DNA of 32,091 nt from JAJRXG01 sp964470035. Lineage in GTDB: Bacteria; Bacteroidota; Bacteroidia; Chitinophagales; Saprospiraceae. Where the stretch lies: NCBI GenBank assembly GCA_964470035.1, contig CAYYBR010000014.1, positions 1 through 32,091 on the forward strand. The letters are read 5' to 3'. The position numbers were made by a program, and so were the translations under genes. Below are positions 1 to 8,442 of this stretch, piece after piece. A model generated the notes under the pieces. The model was given only the letters and a program-made list of their open reading frames with translations, did no database searches and was not told where the DNA came from. Every line of letters begins with the position of its first letter. Position 1 is the first letter of the stretch.

Positions 1-461
1 AACAAGTGGTAGTGAGACTTGGTGAGGAAGATATCTTCACCACTGATGTGAAAGCTGGTAAACACAATCTCGTTGCTGATGAACCATCCACTGTTGGCGG
101 CCACGAGTTTGGGCCTTCGCCATATGAATTACTAAATGCAAGTCTGGGATCTTGTACCGCTATGACTCTCCACATGTACGCTCGGCGTAAGGGGTGGCCT
201 TTAAAAGAAGTAAAAGTACATCTGAACCATACCAAATCTTCTTTGCATCATGAGGACATAGCCAAACCTGGTGAACCCGATAGTAAGATAGATCGCTTCG
301 AGCGTATCATAGAGTTAGTCGGAGATCTAGATGACGAACAAAAAACACGTCTGATGCAGATAGCTGACAAATGTCCTATCCATCGCACGTTAGGATCTCC
401 ACAGTTATTTGCCACTAAACTTTTAGAATCAGAAGAGTGGACTTTAAAGCAAGGTGGTTAG
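1..461 (+). CDS. OsmC family peroxidase domain, 5' end outside window
   Basis: OsmC/Ohr-type thiol peroxidases reduce organic hydroperoxides with a pair of cysteines in the cytoplasm. The reading frame is already open at the first base of the window, and the first possible start (GTG at 6) is preceded by an in-frame Gln codon, so the true N-terminus is probably upstream. Counting from that GTG, the family motif GPSPYELL is at residues 36-43, the peroxidatic Cys is C50 (in GSCTAMTL) and the second Cys is C123 (in DKCPIHRTL). The wording of the motifs, including MYARRKGWPL and the acidic loop before the second Cys, resembles the C-terminal half of the fused alpha/beta-hydrolase-OsmC proteins common in Bacteroidota, so the missing part may be a hydrolase domain (inference). 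It converges on pfkA with a 28-nt gap. Family assignment is firm; full architecture is not. Confidence 0.88.
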   Translation, partial: QVVVRLGEEDIFTTDVKAGKHNLVADEPSTVGGHEFGPSPYELLNASLGSCTAMTLHMYARRKGWPLKEVKVHLNHTKSSLHHEDIAKPGEPDSKIDRFERIIELVGDLDDEQKTRLMQIADKCPIHRTLGSPQLFATKLLESEEWTLKQGG

Positions 462-489
462 GGCCCACTGAGAGAAAATAGGACTTCTA

Positions 490-1593
490 TCATGGACGAT
501 CGCCAAAAGAGATCCCCAATGATCTAGCAGTCTTTAGCAAGTAATGGTCCAAATCAATATGATTATACTCTTTGATGGCATCTGCTATAGCCACAGAAGT
601 TATCTCATTATTTTGTAGAGCTACCATCTCGCCGAATCGACCATCTATGATCAGGTCATATGCTTTTACTCCCATAGCGCTTGCTAGTATCCTATCGAAG
701 GCCATAGGAGTTCCTCCACGCTGTATGTGGCCGAGTGTTGTTGTCCTCACTTGTGCTACACAGTTACAATTTTCTAATTGCATCCTCAGCAAATTACCTA
801 CTCCTCCTAGTTTGATATGCGGATCTCCTGCGTCAACTGCTGCAGCGCCAGTAACTGTGCCGTCTTTTGGTATGGCACCTTCGGCTATGACAACGTTGAC
901 AAATCCTTTGCCCTTGGTATACCGACTTTGGATGATATCTATGATCACACTGAGATCATAAGGTATCTCAGGTATTAAACATAATTCTGCACCTCCTGCT
1001 ATAGCAGTATGGAGTGCGATCCATCCGGCATCTCTGCCCATGACCTCCATGATCATAATACGGTTATGTGATGTAGCCGTAGTCACTAACTTGTCAAATG
1101 AATCCGTAGCGATCTGTACAGCAGTTGTAAATCCAAAAGTGAGATCTGTAGCTGAGAGATCATTGTCTATAGTCTTTGGTACTCCTATGATATTGACACC
1201 TTTCTCATATAGCGCCTGAGATATCTTCTGACTACCATCACCGCCGATATTGACTACAGCATCAAAGCCACCATCTACTATCTTCTTGACTAGCTCGTCA
1301 GATCTATCGATCGTTGTCCAGGTACCATCTTCTTTCTGGACAGGAAAATCCAAAGGATTCCCCTTATTAGTAGTCTTGATGATGGTGCCACCTGTCACAT
1401 GGATTCCTCTGACGGCTTCGTTTGAAAGCAGAACAAGTTCTTGTTCATCTTTAAGTACACCATTAAAAGCTTCTATGCTTCCCCAGACTTCATAGGTGCC
1501 TCCATCCGATTTTGCAGCCTTTACTAACCCTCTGATGACGGCATTAAGACCAGGGCAATCCCCACCTCCCGTACATACTAATATCTTTTTCAT
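490..1593 (-). CDS. pfkA: 6-phosphofructokinase
   Basis: Phosphorylates fructose 6-phosphate to fructose 1,6-bisphosphate in glycolysis. It has 367 aa from an ATG at 1593. Nucleotide-loop motif GGGDCPGLNAVIR is at residues 9-21, GGDGS at 117-121, PKTIDND at 139-145 with the catalytic base D143, and MEVMGRDAGWIA at 182-193. The residue after GGD is Gly (G120), the position that in E. coli PfkA (G104) admits ATP; PPi enzymes have Asp there. K140 is the Lys more often seen in PPi-type and group III enzymes. The combination occurs in ATP-using group III PFKs, so ATP is the likelier donor, but this is inferred. It is the last gene of the pyrG > methylase > pfkA run, 24 nt after the methylase, and its 3' end faces the OsmC gene without a clear terminator. 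Confidence 0.95.
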   Translation of the reverse strand: MKKILVCTGGGDCPGLNAVIRGLVKAAKSDGGTYEVWGSIEAFNGVLKDEQELVLLSNEAVRGIHVTGGTIIKTTNKGNPLDFPVQKEDGTWTTIDRSDELVKKIVDGGFDAVVNIGGDGSQKISQALYEKGVNIIGVPKTIDNDLSATDLTFGFTTAVQIATDSFDKLVTTATSHNRIMIMEVMGRDAGWIALHTAIAGGAELCLIPEIPYDLSVIIDIIQSRYTKGKGFVNVVIAEGAIPKDGTVTGAAAVDAGDPHIKLGGVGNLLRMQLENCNCVAQVRTTTLGHIQRGGTPMAFDRILASAMGVKAYDLIIDGRFGEMVALQNNEITSVAIADAIKEYNHIDLDHYLLKTARSLGISFGDRP

Positions 1594-1617
1594 GATGATC
1601 TTTTTTTCAGCCTTTGA

Positions 1618-2145
1618 TTATAAAAAGTGCTTCGCGACATCCCATATCACGATGCCTCCGCATACAGATACATTGAGAGAATGCTTAGTTCCATATTGAG
1701 TTATCTCTACTGCTTGACTCAACAAGGGTAATATAGTCTCTGACAGACCTTGCACTTCATTGCCAAAGACGATGGCGTATTTTTTATCCTTGCTAATCAA
1801 CATTTCCGAAAGGGGGATAGAACTATCAGTCTGCTCTATGCCGATGATCTCATATCCCCTGGTTTTTAGATCCTGTACGACCTCTGAGATATCTTGAGAG
1901 TAGGTCCAATCTACTGATGATGTCGCACCTATCGCTGTCTTGGTGATCTCTCGATGTGGAGGTTGAGCTGTGATGCCGCATAGGTATAGATGACCGATGC
2001 GAAAAGCGTCGCAAGTCCTGAAAAATGAACCTACGTTATGTGCAGACCTGATGTTATCCAAGATCACGACAACGGGGGATTTCGGAAGAGTCTTATAGGT
2101 CTCGATGTCAACACGACCTAGTTCTTGTAGGCTAAGTTTGCGCAT
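1618..2145 (-). CDS. SpoU/TrmH-family RNA 2'-O-methyltransferase
   Basis: A SPOUT-fold methylase that transfers methyl from S-adenosylmethionine to a ribose 2'-OH in tRNA or rRNA. All three family motifs are present: motif 1 DNIRSAHNVGSFFRT (residues 30-44, with the catalytic Arg R43), motif 2 IVFGNEVQGLS (125-135) and motif 3 GTKHSLNVSVCGGI (152-165), which form the trefoil knot that binds cofactor. At 175 aa it is the bare catalytic domain, without the N-terminal RNA-recognition domain of RlmB-like proteins, so it more resembles minimal TrmH/TrmL proteins; which nucleotide it modifies cannot be told from the sequence. The ATG at 2145 lies 6 nt after the pyrG stop codon, so it is almost certainly co-transcribed and probably translationally coupled with pyrG. 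Confidence 0.9.
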   Translation of the reverse strand: MRKLSLQELGRVDIETYKTLPKSPVVVILDNIRSAHNVGSFFRTCDAFRIGHLYLCGITAQPPHREITKTAIGATSSVDWTYSQDISEVVQDLKTRGYEIIGIEQTDSSIPLSEMLISKDKKYAIVFGNEVQGLSETILPLLSQAVEITQYGTKHSLNVSVCGGIVIWDVAKHFL

Positions 2146-2151
2146 AGTTAC

Positions 2152-3780
2152 TTATGCGACGGTCAAGAGTTCTTTGGTTTTTTTATACTTGATAGCAGCA
2201 TCTACAAATGCGACAAATATAGGATGAGGTACCTCTACCCGACTCTTTAACTCCGGGTGGTACTGCACTCCTATAAAAAAGGGATGATCCTCGCGCTCTA
2301 CGATCTCTACAAGGTTATTCTCAGGGTTTATGCCTGAGGCGAGGAGACCATTGTGCTCCATCATATCCAGATAATCATTATTGAACTCATATCTGTGACG
2401 GTGTCGCTCCGTGATATGGGGGGTCTTATATACGTCGATAGCGAGTGAGCCTTCTTTTATTTCGCATGGATATGCTCCTAATCTCATCGTACCTCCTTTC
2501 TTACTTATCTCTACCTGGTCGGGCATAAGATCTATAACAGGATGCTTTGTTTCGCCATTGACTTCGGTACTGGAGACGTCATTAAGACCAACGACATTTC
2601 TGAAGTGCTCTACAACTGCACACTGCATACCCAGGCAGATTCCAAAAAACGGTATGCCTTTTTCTCTGACATATTGGATAGCATTGATCTTACCTTCTAT
2701 ACCTCTGTCACCAAATCCTGGTGCAACGAGTACTCCATGGATCTTATGGATCTCTAGTGGAAGACTGGTATCATCGAGATTCTCACTATGGATGGGAATG
2801 ACATTGACCTTGCATTCATTTTCGGCTCCTGCATGAACGAAGGATTCATAGATGGATTTGTAAGCATCAGGAAGTTCGTTGTACTTTCCTACTAGTACGA
2901 TATTTACCTCTTCTTTGGGGTTCTTGTGCCGTGACAAAAACTCCTGCCACTTCTCAAGATTAGGGCTATGCTTAGGAGATAGATTGAGCTCATCGATAAC
3001 TATATTATCTAGTTGTTGCTCTTGCATCAAGATGGGTACTCTATAGATCGTGTCTGCGTCTATAGCTTCTATGACGTGCTCTTTATCTACGTTGCAGAAT
3101 AAGGCGAGTTTCTTCTTGATATCTTCTGATATATGAGACTCTGTTCGACAGACCAATACATCTGGTATGATACCTGCCATCTGTAGTTCCTTGACGGAGT
3201 GTTGTGTTGGTTTAGTCTTGTGTTCTCCGGCTGCTCTGAGGTATGGTATCAACGTCAGATGTATCACCAAGCTGTCTTTTTCTTTGAGCTCATTGCGAAA
3301 TTGTCTCACCGCTTCGAGATATGGTAGCGACTCGATATCTCCGACAGTCCCTCCAAGTTCTGTGATGATCACATCATACTCTCCGGCAGTTTCTAGGAGT
3401 CTGATTCTTCTTTTGATCTCATCTGTGATATGAGGTACTACCTGTACTGTCTTACCAAGAAAAGCTCCTTCTCTCTCTTTATTGATGACAGTTTGATAGA
3501 TACGTCCTGTGGTAACGTTATTAGCCTGAGAGGTACTGATGTTTAGATATCTCTCATAATGACCAAGATCTAGGTCCGTCTCCGCACCATCATCCGTCAC
3601 ATAGCACTCTCCATGCTCATATGGATTAAGTGTACCAGGGTCAACATTGATATAAGGATCAAACTTCTGTATGGTGACTCTGAGCCCTCGGGCTTGTAGC
3701 AACTTGGCTAAAGAGGCGGATATGATCCCTTTTCCTAAGGATGAGGTAACTCCTCCCGTGACGAATATAAATTTAGACAT
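2152..3780 (-). CDS. pyrG: CTP synthase
   Basis: Makes CTP from UTP, ATP and glutamine. It has 542 aa starting at the ATG at 3780, where the protein begins MSKFIFVTGGVTSSLGKG, the canonical PyrG N-terminus. The frame stays open upstream to 3879, but the extra 33 residues are not part of the family. The synthetase domain carries the ATP loop GGVTSSLGKG (residues 9-18). The C-terminal class I glutaminase domain has the nucleophile C382 in GICLGMQ and the His/Glu pair H508/E510 in VQYHPEL, so the full triad is intact. It is first in an operon with the SpoU methylase and pfkA. Its upstream region is shared with the divergent LuxR-type gene. No Shine-Dalgarno sequence is evident, as is usual in Bacteroidota. 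Confidence 0.97.
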   Translation of the reverse strand: MSKFIFVTGGVTSSLGKGIISASLAKLLQARGLRVTIQKFDPYINVDPGTLNPYEHGECYVTDDGAETDLDLGHYERYLNISTSQANNVTTGRIYQTVINKEREGAFLGKTVQVVPHITDEIKRRIRLLETAGEYDVIITELGGTVGDIESLPYLEAVRQFRNELKEKDSLVIHLTLIPYLRAAGEHKTKPTQHSVKELQMAGIIPDVLVCRTESHISEDIKKKLALFCNVDKEHVIEAIDADTIYRVPILMQEQQLDNIVIDELNLSPKHSPNLEKWQEFLSRHKNPKEEVNIVLVGKYNELPDAYKSIYESFVHAGAENECKVNVIPIHSENLDDTSLPLEIHKIHGVLVAPGFGDRGIEGKINAIQYVREKGIPFFGICLGMQCAVVEHFRNVVGLNDVSSTEVNGETKHPVIDLMPDQVEISKKGGTMRLGAYPCEIKEGSLAIDVYKTPHITERHRHRYEFNNDYLDMMEHNGLLASGINPENNLVEIVEREDHPFFIGVQYHPELKSRVEVPHPIFVAFVDAAIKYKKTKELLTVA

Positions 3781-3891
3781 GGAAATTGACAGCAACGTTA
3801 CGGGATGTAAAGGTAAGATATATAATGATAAAACTTCATGCAGGCGAGCTTCACAAGACTTCATTTGTAGACACTTCACTCAACTGAGTTA

Positions 3892-3922
3892 ACCGCTTAC
3901 TTGTCTGTCTGCACCGCTTACT
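3892..3922. promoter_or_regulatory. Phased direct repeat in the pyrG/LuxR divergent region, possible LytTR-type operator
   Basis: The 10-mer ACCGCTTACT occurs at 3892-3901 and again, identically, at 3913-3922, a centre-to-centre spacing of exactly 21 bp (two helical turns). The second copy ends 63 bp before the LuxR-type start. Response regulators with LytTR domains are known to bind pairs of about 9-bp direct repeats about 21 bp apart, and this window encodes one (8443-9228). The repeat is read directly from the sequence; its use as an operator is inference. Confidence 0.4.
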
Positions 3923-3985
3923 CAATGGCTGAACACATACATCGAGTATGGACTCACCTTAGATGTACCAAAATGTAAAGATGTT

Positions 3986-4213
3986 ATGAGCACATATGTG
4001 GACACAAAATGGGGTACACCCACAAAAAGAGAAAGAGAAGTCCTTCAATTAATAGCTGATGAACTTACTTCTAAAGAAATAGCCAAACAACTCTTCATCA
4101 GTGCAGACACTGTACTCACACATCGCAAAAACTTACTATCAAAACTTAACGCCAAGAACACTGCAGGACTCATGAGGAAGGCGTATGAGAGGCGGTTATT
4201 GGTACTGGGTTAA
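3986..4213 (+). CDS. Stand-alone LuxR/GerE-type HTH protein
   Basis: A 75-aa protein that is little more than a LuxR C-terminal DNA-binding domain: TKREREVLQLIADELTSKEIA (13-33, split here only as a span), recognition helix around ISADTVLTHRKNLLSKL (38-54) and a final helix NTAGLMRKAYERR (58-70). No receiver, PAS or autoinducer domain is encoded upstream. The frame is open back to 3893, but that stretch has no ATG and does not look like a known sensor domain, so either this is a genuine solo HTH regulator or the remnant of a larger protein. The ATG at 3986 is chosen because the conserved domain begins just after it; an ATG at 3981 is out of frame. It is divergent from pyrG and 60 nt before the S74 gene, which it might control. 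Confidence 0.75.
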   Translation: MSTYVDTKWGTPTKREREVLQLIADELTSKEIAKQLFISADTVLTHRKNLLSKLNAKNTAGLMRKAYERRLLVLG

Positions 4214-4273
4214 TCTCCCATCCAATATTAAAAATCATCATAGCAACTTATTATCATATCATAAATTAATATT

Positions 4274-5041
4274 ATGACTCTTAAGAATATAATTTTAACA
4301 CTAATTGCTCTCTCATTGAGCATGCAAGTCTCAAGCCAAGGAGGTGAATCAGAATTCAATCCCGGTTTATCTACTCTCTTTCAGCCAAATGGAAACCAAG
4401 GACTTAGATTGTCCGGAGGGTTTGAAGCATTTCCTTTTGGTTTACCAGGTAATATAGGGCTAAGTGCTTTTGATGGAACCGAAAGGATCACATTCGTGGG
4501 TGAATTCTCCGCTAATGTTCCTCTGATCAGTTTGGTTTATGATATCGCACCTCAAAACACTAATTACTTCATGAGGTTCCTTAATCAAGCTAGTGCTGGG
4601 TCGGCTACATGGGAGATCGGAGTTTTCAATGGAGACTTTGGAAATGACCTATCCTTTAGATATGACTCTTCACCCACTGTGGCCGTACTTACTGCTAACG
4701 GAATTTGGCAAAATTCTTCAGATAGAAGATTCAAAGAAAACATCCAACCAATCAACTCGGCTTTAGAATCACTACTCAGAGTAAGGGCTACAAAATATAA
4801 TAGAAAAAATACTGGATTAGAGGAGTATGGGTTTATCGCCCAAGAAATAGAAAAAATATACCCAGAGCTCGTCAACAAGATACCACATGAAGATGGCGAA
4901 GAATACTATGTGATGGGCTATACACAGATGATCCCTATCTTGACTAAAGGCATCCAAGAACAACAAGCCATCATCAAGAGTCAAAGTGAGTTAATCAATG
5001 ATCTCCTTGAAAGAGTAGAAGCGTTAGAAAACAGAAAATAA
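4274..5041 (+). CDS. Secreted protein with C-terminal S74 intramolecular chaperone (tail-fibre-type) domain
   Basis: A 255-aa protein with a signal peptide (MTLKNIILTLIALSLSMQVSSQ, cleavage near residue 22), a central beta-rich region of no recognised family (about 25-145), an S74 peptidase/chaperone domain from about 149 and a predicted coiled coil at 226-254. The S74 signature is S149-D-R-R-F-K154 followed by the EYGFIAQEIEKIYPELV block (184-200). In phage endosialidase this domain folds as a trimer and cuts itself off using a Ser-Lys dyad spaced five residues apart; S149/K154 have that spacing, so self-cleavage is plausible. No phage genes are nearby, so it is more likely a host secreted or fibrous surface protein. 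It is followed by a strong terminator hairpin, so it forms a short transcript with or without the LuxR-type gene. Confidence 0.85.
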   Translation: MTLKNIILTLIALSLSMQVSSQGGESEFNPGLSTLFQPNGNQGLRLSGGFEAFPFGLPGNIGLSAFDGTERITFVGEFSANVPLISLVYDIAPQNTNYFMRFLNQASAGSATWEIGVFNGDFGNDLSFRYDSSPTVAVLTANGIWQNSSDRRFKENIQPINSALESLLRVRATKYNRKNTGLEEYGFIAQEIEKIYPELVNKIPHEDGEEYYVMGYTQMIPILTKGIQEQQAIIKSQSELINDLLERVEALENRK

Positions 5042-5352
5042 AGGCAAGAAAGATCTTAAGATCACTTGAATTATCGTATCAATAAGGCAGCTTATTATAA
5101 AGACCCATATGTAATAAGCTGCCCATCTTTTAGTAGATATACTTATCATTACGTCCAAGCCAATCTCTCTACAACCAACCACGAAGAGGGACAATATGAA
5201 CACTCCTCCGTATATCCTCCTAATTAAGATGAGTGCTTGTCATACAGCTAGTCCATCAACTAAACTTTTTAGTAATGATTTCTTTCTTTAACATGGAACA
5301 ATAATTAAAGTAAAGAATTATGCATATTTTAAAGGAGACTTAAAATCCGCAC
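5042..5352. other. 311-nt intergenic region before the sensor kinase
   Basis: It holds a 12-bp perfect palindrome GATCTTAAGATC at 5052-5063, a terminator hairpin at 5086-5123, and a purine-rich AAAGGAGA at 5331-5338 that is the only good Shine-Dalgarno-like sequence near the TTG start at 5353. No TAnnTTTG promoter element was found on the plus strand. A 36-codon frame at 5196-5306 is not convincing. Confidence 0.6.
5086..5130 (+). terminator. Intrinsic terminator after the S74 gene
   Basis: GGCAGCTTATTA at 5086-5097 is the exact reverse complement of TAATAAGCTGCC at 5112-5123, giving a 12-bp stem with a 14-nt loop, followed by CATCTTTT. It lies 45 nt beyond the S74 stop codon. The T-tract is short, so efficiency is uncertain. 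Confidence 0.55.
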
Positions 5353-8349
5353 TTGAGGTGTATACTCACTATATCAGTCTTCTTTGTAGTTGTTGTTTTT
5401 CCAAAAGCTCAAACACCTCTCTTCACTCCCTATACGACGAGCAACGGATTATCACAAAACTCTGTGACATCTATCTCCCAAGATAATTATGGTTTTCTCT
5501 GGATCGCCACTCAGGACGGTCTTAACAGATTTGATGGTACTAATTTTAAGAAGCACGAAGCCTACTTTCTAGATGAGACTATGGAAAAGTTTAGTCGCCT
5601 AGGAAAAGTATATATAGATCGTGTCGGCAAGATCTGGGCCCTCACTTCTGACGGATATATTAAACTATTGCAAGAAGAAAGTGATCAACTAGAATCAATT
5701 ATGCAGCTTGATCATGTCAGCTCATTACTACAAATCTCTGAAGGCAAGTACCTCACCGGTAGTTTTTCAAAAGGACTATACACTTTAGATTATGGTTCTA
5801 CGATCGATACAACTGCTATCATTAAGGATATAGGTATATATAACATTATCGAGGCGGAAGGATATTTTCTTTGTGCAACTAGCAGCGGGGTGATGCGCTA
5901 CGACTCTTCAGACAACTCCATCAAGTATATACTTCCTGAGCTAACAGATGTGCATGTGAGTGACATAGCTCTACTTAATGATAAGTCGTATATTTTTTCC
6001 ACTTTCTCGGATGGGCTTTTTATAGGCTCGCTCGATTCGGTGCTGCCTTATCCTGACTTGCCCCGTAAGCTTAGAGTTCAAGATATACATCAGTCCAAAG
6101 ATGGACATATATGGATAGCTACTTATTCCGATGGTTTATACCGTATAGGTAAGAATTTAATCCAAAACTATAAAGCCCAGTCATCTTCTCAAAGTTCAAT
6201 CAATTATAATGATGTACTCTGCATCTTTGAAGATCAAAATGAAAACATCTGGATAGGAACAGATGGAGGCGGGCTCTCCGTATATAACAGTGATCAAAAA
6301 CCAATTTACTCAGTAACTAATGACGCCATGCCTCTTGGAATGCCAGTTGATGTACCAAGAGCTATAAGTATAGAAAGAGATGGAAAGATATGGGTGGGCA
6401 CCTCTGGGAAAGGACTCACACTTGTAGACCTCGAAGGAGAAAATCATCGACATTATCATACTCAAGATCTCGGCAACTACCGCATAGGTGGTGATAGGAT
6501 CATGTCATTAATCCATGACCAAAATAATAACCTATGGATAGGAACTCAAGAGAATGGCTTACTCTTTAAACCTGCCTCCTCAAAAATTATAGATTCTGTC
6601 AAAAAGATGTCTCAACATACTATCTGGGATATAAATATAATCGATGACAACCGGATACTACTGTGCACCAGAAATAGTGGTGTGATATTATACAACTATA
6701 AGACTTCAGAACAAACTATAATAAAAGCTGAAAGGCTACATAGTTATAGAGTCGCTATCAAGGCCGCTGATCAAAACAAATATTTCATAGGCACAGATGA
6801 TGGCGATCTCCTTATGCTAGATCTACAAAATGAAATACTAGAATATGTAGATCCATCTAAAAACTTTGGAGCCATCAAATCCCTCTTCCTAGATAATAAC
6901 ATCTTATGGATTGGTACACTCAATAGCGGCTTGTACATCTACAACTTAGAAAACAATAGTGTATCTCAATTAGACCAAAGCAAGGGTCTTCCTAACAATG
7001 TCATATATGCTATCATGGAAGAAGACGCCGAGTCAGTGTGGATAAGCACTAATGCTGGTATCAGCGAGATAGCTAAGGATGCGGTCTATAACGACAGCTC
7101 AGATGTAGTACTACAACATCTGACTATAAACAATGGTCTCATCTGTAACGAATTTAATACTGGAGCTTATAGCCAGGACGAAAAGGGCAATGTATACTTC
7201 GGTGGTATAAATGGTGTCATTTGGTTTAAACCAAATTCTATCAGAAAGGATCTTCAGCCTGTTGAAATACTGTTGTTAGAACTCATCACAACAGAAAACA
7301 AACTAAAAATCAACAAAGAAATACATGACCTCGATCACATCAGAATACCTTTTAGAAAGCGGCATTTTCAGATCCGATATAGCGATCTTAGTTTTGACAA
7401 TGCTAATTCGATAAAATACAGATATAGACTCAAAGGATATGATGATGTTTGGACAGACAATGAAGAATATAAGCTTGCTAATTTTTCTAATGTCCCTCCA
7501 GGCGACTACACTTTTCAAATCATAGCATCTAACAAAGATGGGATCTGGAACAAGAAACCCAAAGAGATACAACTTAGTATCACACCAGCAGTATGGCAAA
7601 CCTTGTGGTTCAAGTTAGTAGCGGCAGGATTTTTTCTAATCAGTACATATCTCATTATACATACTAGGATATCATATATCAAGCGTACTGCTCTACTTAA
7701 TCAACAAATCGTGAGGTCAGAAGCTAAAGCCCTTAAATCTCAGATGAATCCACACTTTTTGTTTAACAGCCTCACCGCTATCGATAATTATATTCTCAAT
7801 AATAGTCCCAAGGAGGCATCCGAGTACTTATCCAAGTTTTCAAAACTCATCCGACAAACCCTCGATTACTCTGATCAGCAGAACATCACCTTACAACAAG
7901 AAATCACCATACTCGAGCTATATATCCATATGGAACAGATGAGATTTCCAAGCAAGTTTGATTACCACATCTCTGTGAATCCTGACATCGATAAGGACGA
8001 TATCTTACTACCACCACTCGTCATACAACCGTATGTAGAAAATGCCATCTGGCATGGACTTATGCACCTAGAAGATGATGGAGAGTTACTCATATCCTTT
8101 GATAAACAAGACGACCTACTTTTATGTACAATACAGGATAATGGCATCGGTCGTGATCAAGCCAAGGAAAACAAATCCAAGTCAGCTATACAACGTAAGT
8201 CCCATGGCATGAAGATAACTTCAGAGCGACTCAGACTTCTCGACAAACTAAAAGGTCGTGGAGGAGAAGTAGAGGTGATAGATTTATATTCTGAACTTAG
8301 ACAGAGTAAAGGCACCAAGGTTATGATCAAACTTCCTCTTATCTCTTAA
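5353..8349 (+). CDS. Propeller-Y_Y_Y sensor histidine kinase (LytS-type kinase core)
   Basis: A 998-aa membrane sensor. In order it has a signal peptide (1-20); a periplasmic two-component beta-propeller with repeated W-I/V-G/A-T-x-x-x-G-L blades (for example YGFLWIATQDGLNRF, ENIWIGTDGGGLSVY, NNLWIGTQENGLLF); a Y_Y_Y immunoglobulin-like domain (about 664-745); one membrane segment (751-770); and a His_kinase/HATPase core. The phospho-accepting histidine is H801 in QMNPHFLFNSL, N897 is in VENAIWHG, the D-box is DNGIG at 929-933 and the G-box is SHGMKI at 950-955. It has no fused receiver or AraC domain, unlike classic hybrid sensors. The start is a TTG: a stop codon lies three codons upstream and no ATG precedes the signal peptide. 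Its partner is the LytTR regulator 93 nt downstream. The ligand is unknown; such propellers often sense glycans. Confidence 0.93.
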   Translation: MRCILTISVFFVVVVFPKAQTPLFTPYTTSNGLSQNSVTSISQDNYGFLWIATQDGLNRFDGTNFKKHEAYFLDETMEKFSRLGKVYIDRVGKIWALTSDGYIKLLQEESDQLESIMQLDHVSSLLQISEGKYLTGSFSKGLYTLDYGSTIDTTAIIKDIGIYNIIEAEGYFLCATSSGVMRYDSSDNSIKYILPELTDVHVSDIALLNDKSYIFSTFSDGLFIGSLDSVLPYPDLPRKLRVQDIHQSKDGHIWIATYSDGLYRIGKNLIQNYKAQSSSQSSINYNDVLCIFEDQNENIWIGTDGGGLSVYNSDQKPIYSVTNDAMPLGMPVDVPRAISIERDGKIWVGTSGKGLTLVDLEGENHRHYHTQDLGNYRIGGDRIMSLIHDQNNNLWIGTQENGLLFKPASSKIIDSVKKMSQHTIWDINIIDDNRILLCTRNSGVILYNYKTSEQTIIKAERLHSYRVAIKAADQNKYFIGTDDGDLLMLDLQNEILEYVDPSKNFGAIKSLFLDNNILWIGTLNSGLYIYNLENNSVSQLDQSKGLPNNVIYAIMEEDAESVWISTNAGISEIAKDAVYNDSSDVVLQHLTINNGLICNEFNTGAYSQDEKGNVYFGGINGVIWFKPNSIRKDLQPVEILLLELITTENKLKINKEIHDLDHIRIPFRKRHFQIRYSDLSFDNANSIKYRYRLKGYDDVWTDNEEYKLANFSNVPPGDYTFQIIASNKDGIWNKKPKEIQLSITPAVWQTLWFKLVAAGFFLISTYLIIHTRISYIKRTALLNQQIVRSEAKALKSQMNPHFLFNSLTAIDNYILNNSPKEASEYLSKFSKLIRQTLDYSDQQNITLQQEITILELYIHMEQMRFPSKFDYHISVNPDIDKDDILLPPLVIQPYVENAIWHGLMHLEDDGELLISFDKQDDLLLCTIQDNGIGRDQAKENKSKSAIQRKSHGMKITSERLRLLDKLKGRGGEVEVIDLYSELRQSKGTKVMIKLPLIS

Positions 8350-8442
8350 CCATTTACTCAATGAATACTACCGCTCATAAATCCATCATAACCAGATTGA
8401 AAGAGTATCTTAAATTTATAAAACTATCGTTCCAAAAAAGAT

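Noticed and set aside
3781..3879. 33-residue N-terminal extension of CTP synthase
   Set aside because: The canonical PyrG start MSKFIFVTGG is at 3780; the extension has no family similarity.
3893..3985. Open frame upstream of the LuxR-type protein as part of a longer sensor
   Set aside because: No start codon and no domain resemblance; it may be a remnant, but it is not supported as coding.
4274..5041. Prophage remnant because of the S74 tail-fibre domain
   Set aside because: No other phage gene, integrase or attachment site nearby, and the protein has its own signal peptide.
5196..5306. 36-codon frame MNTPPYILLIKMSACHTASP with a purine-rich GAAGAGGGA upstream
   Set aside because: Too short and compositionally unremarkable; the ribosome-binding-like sequence alone is not enough.
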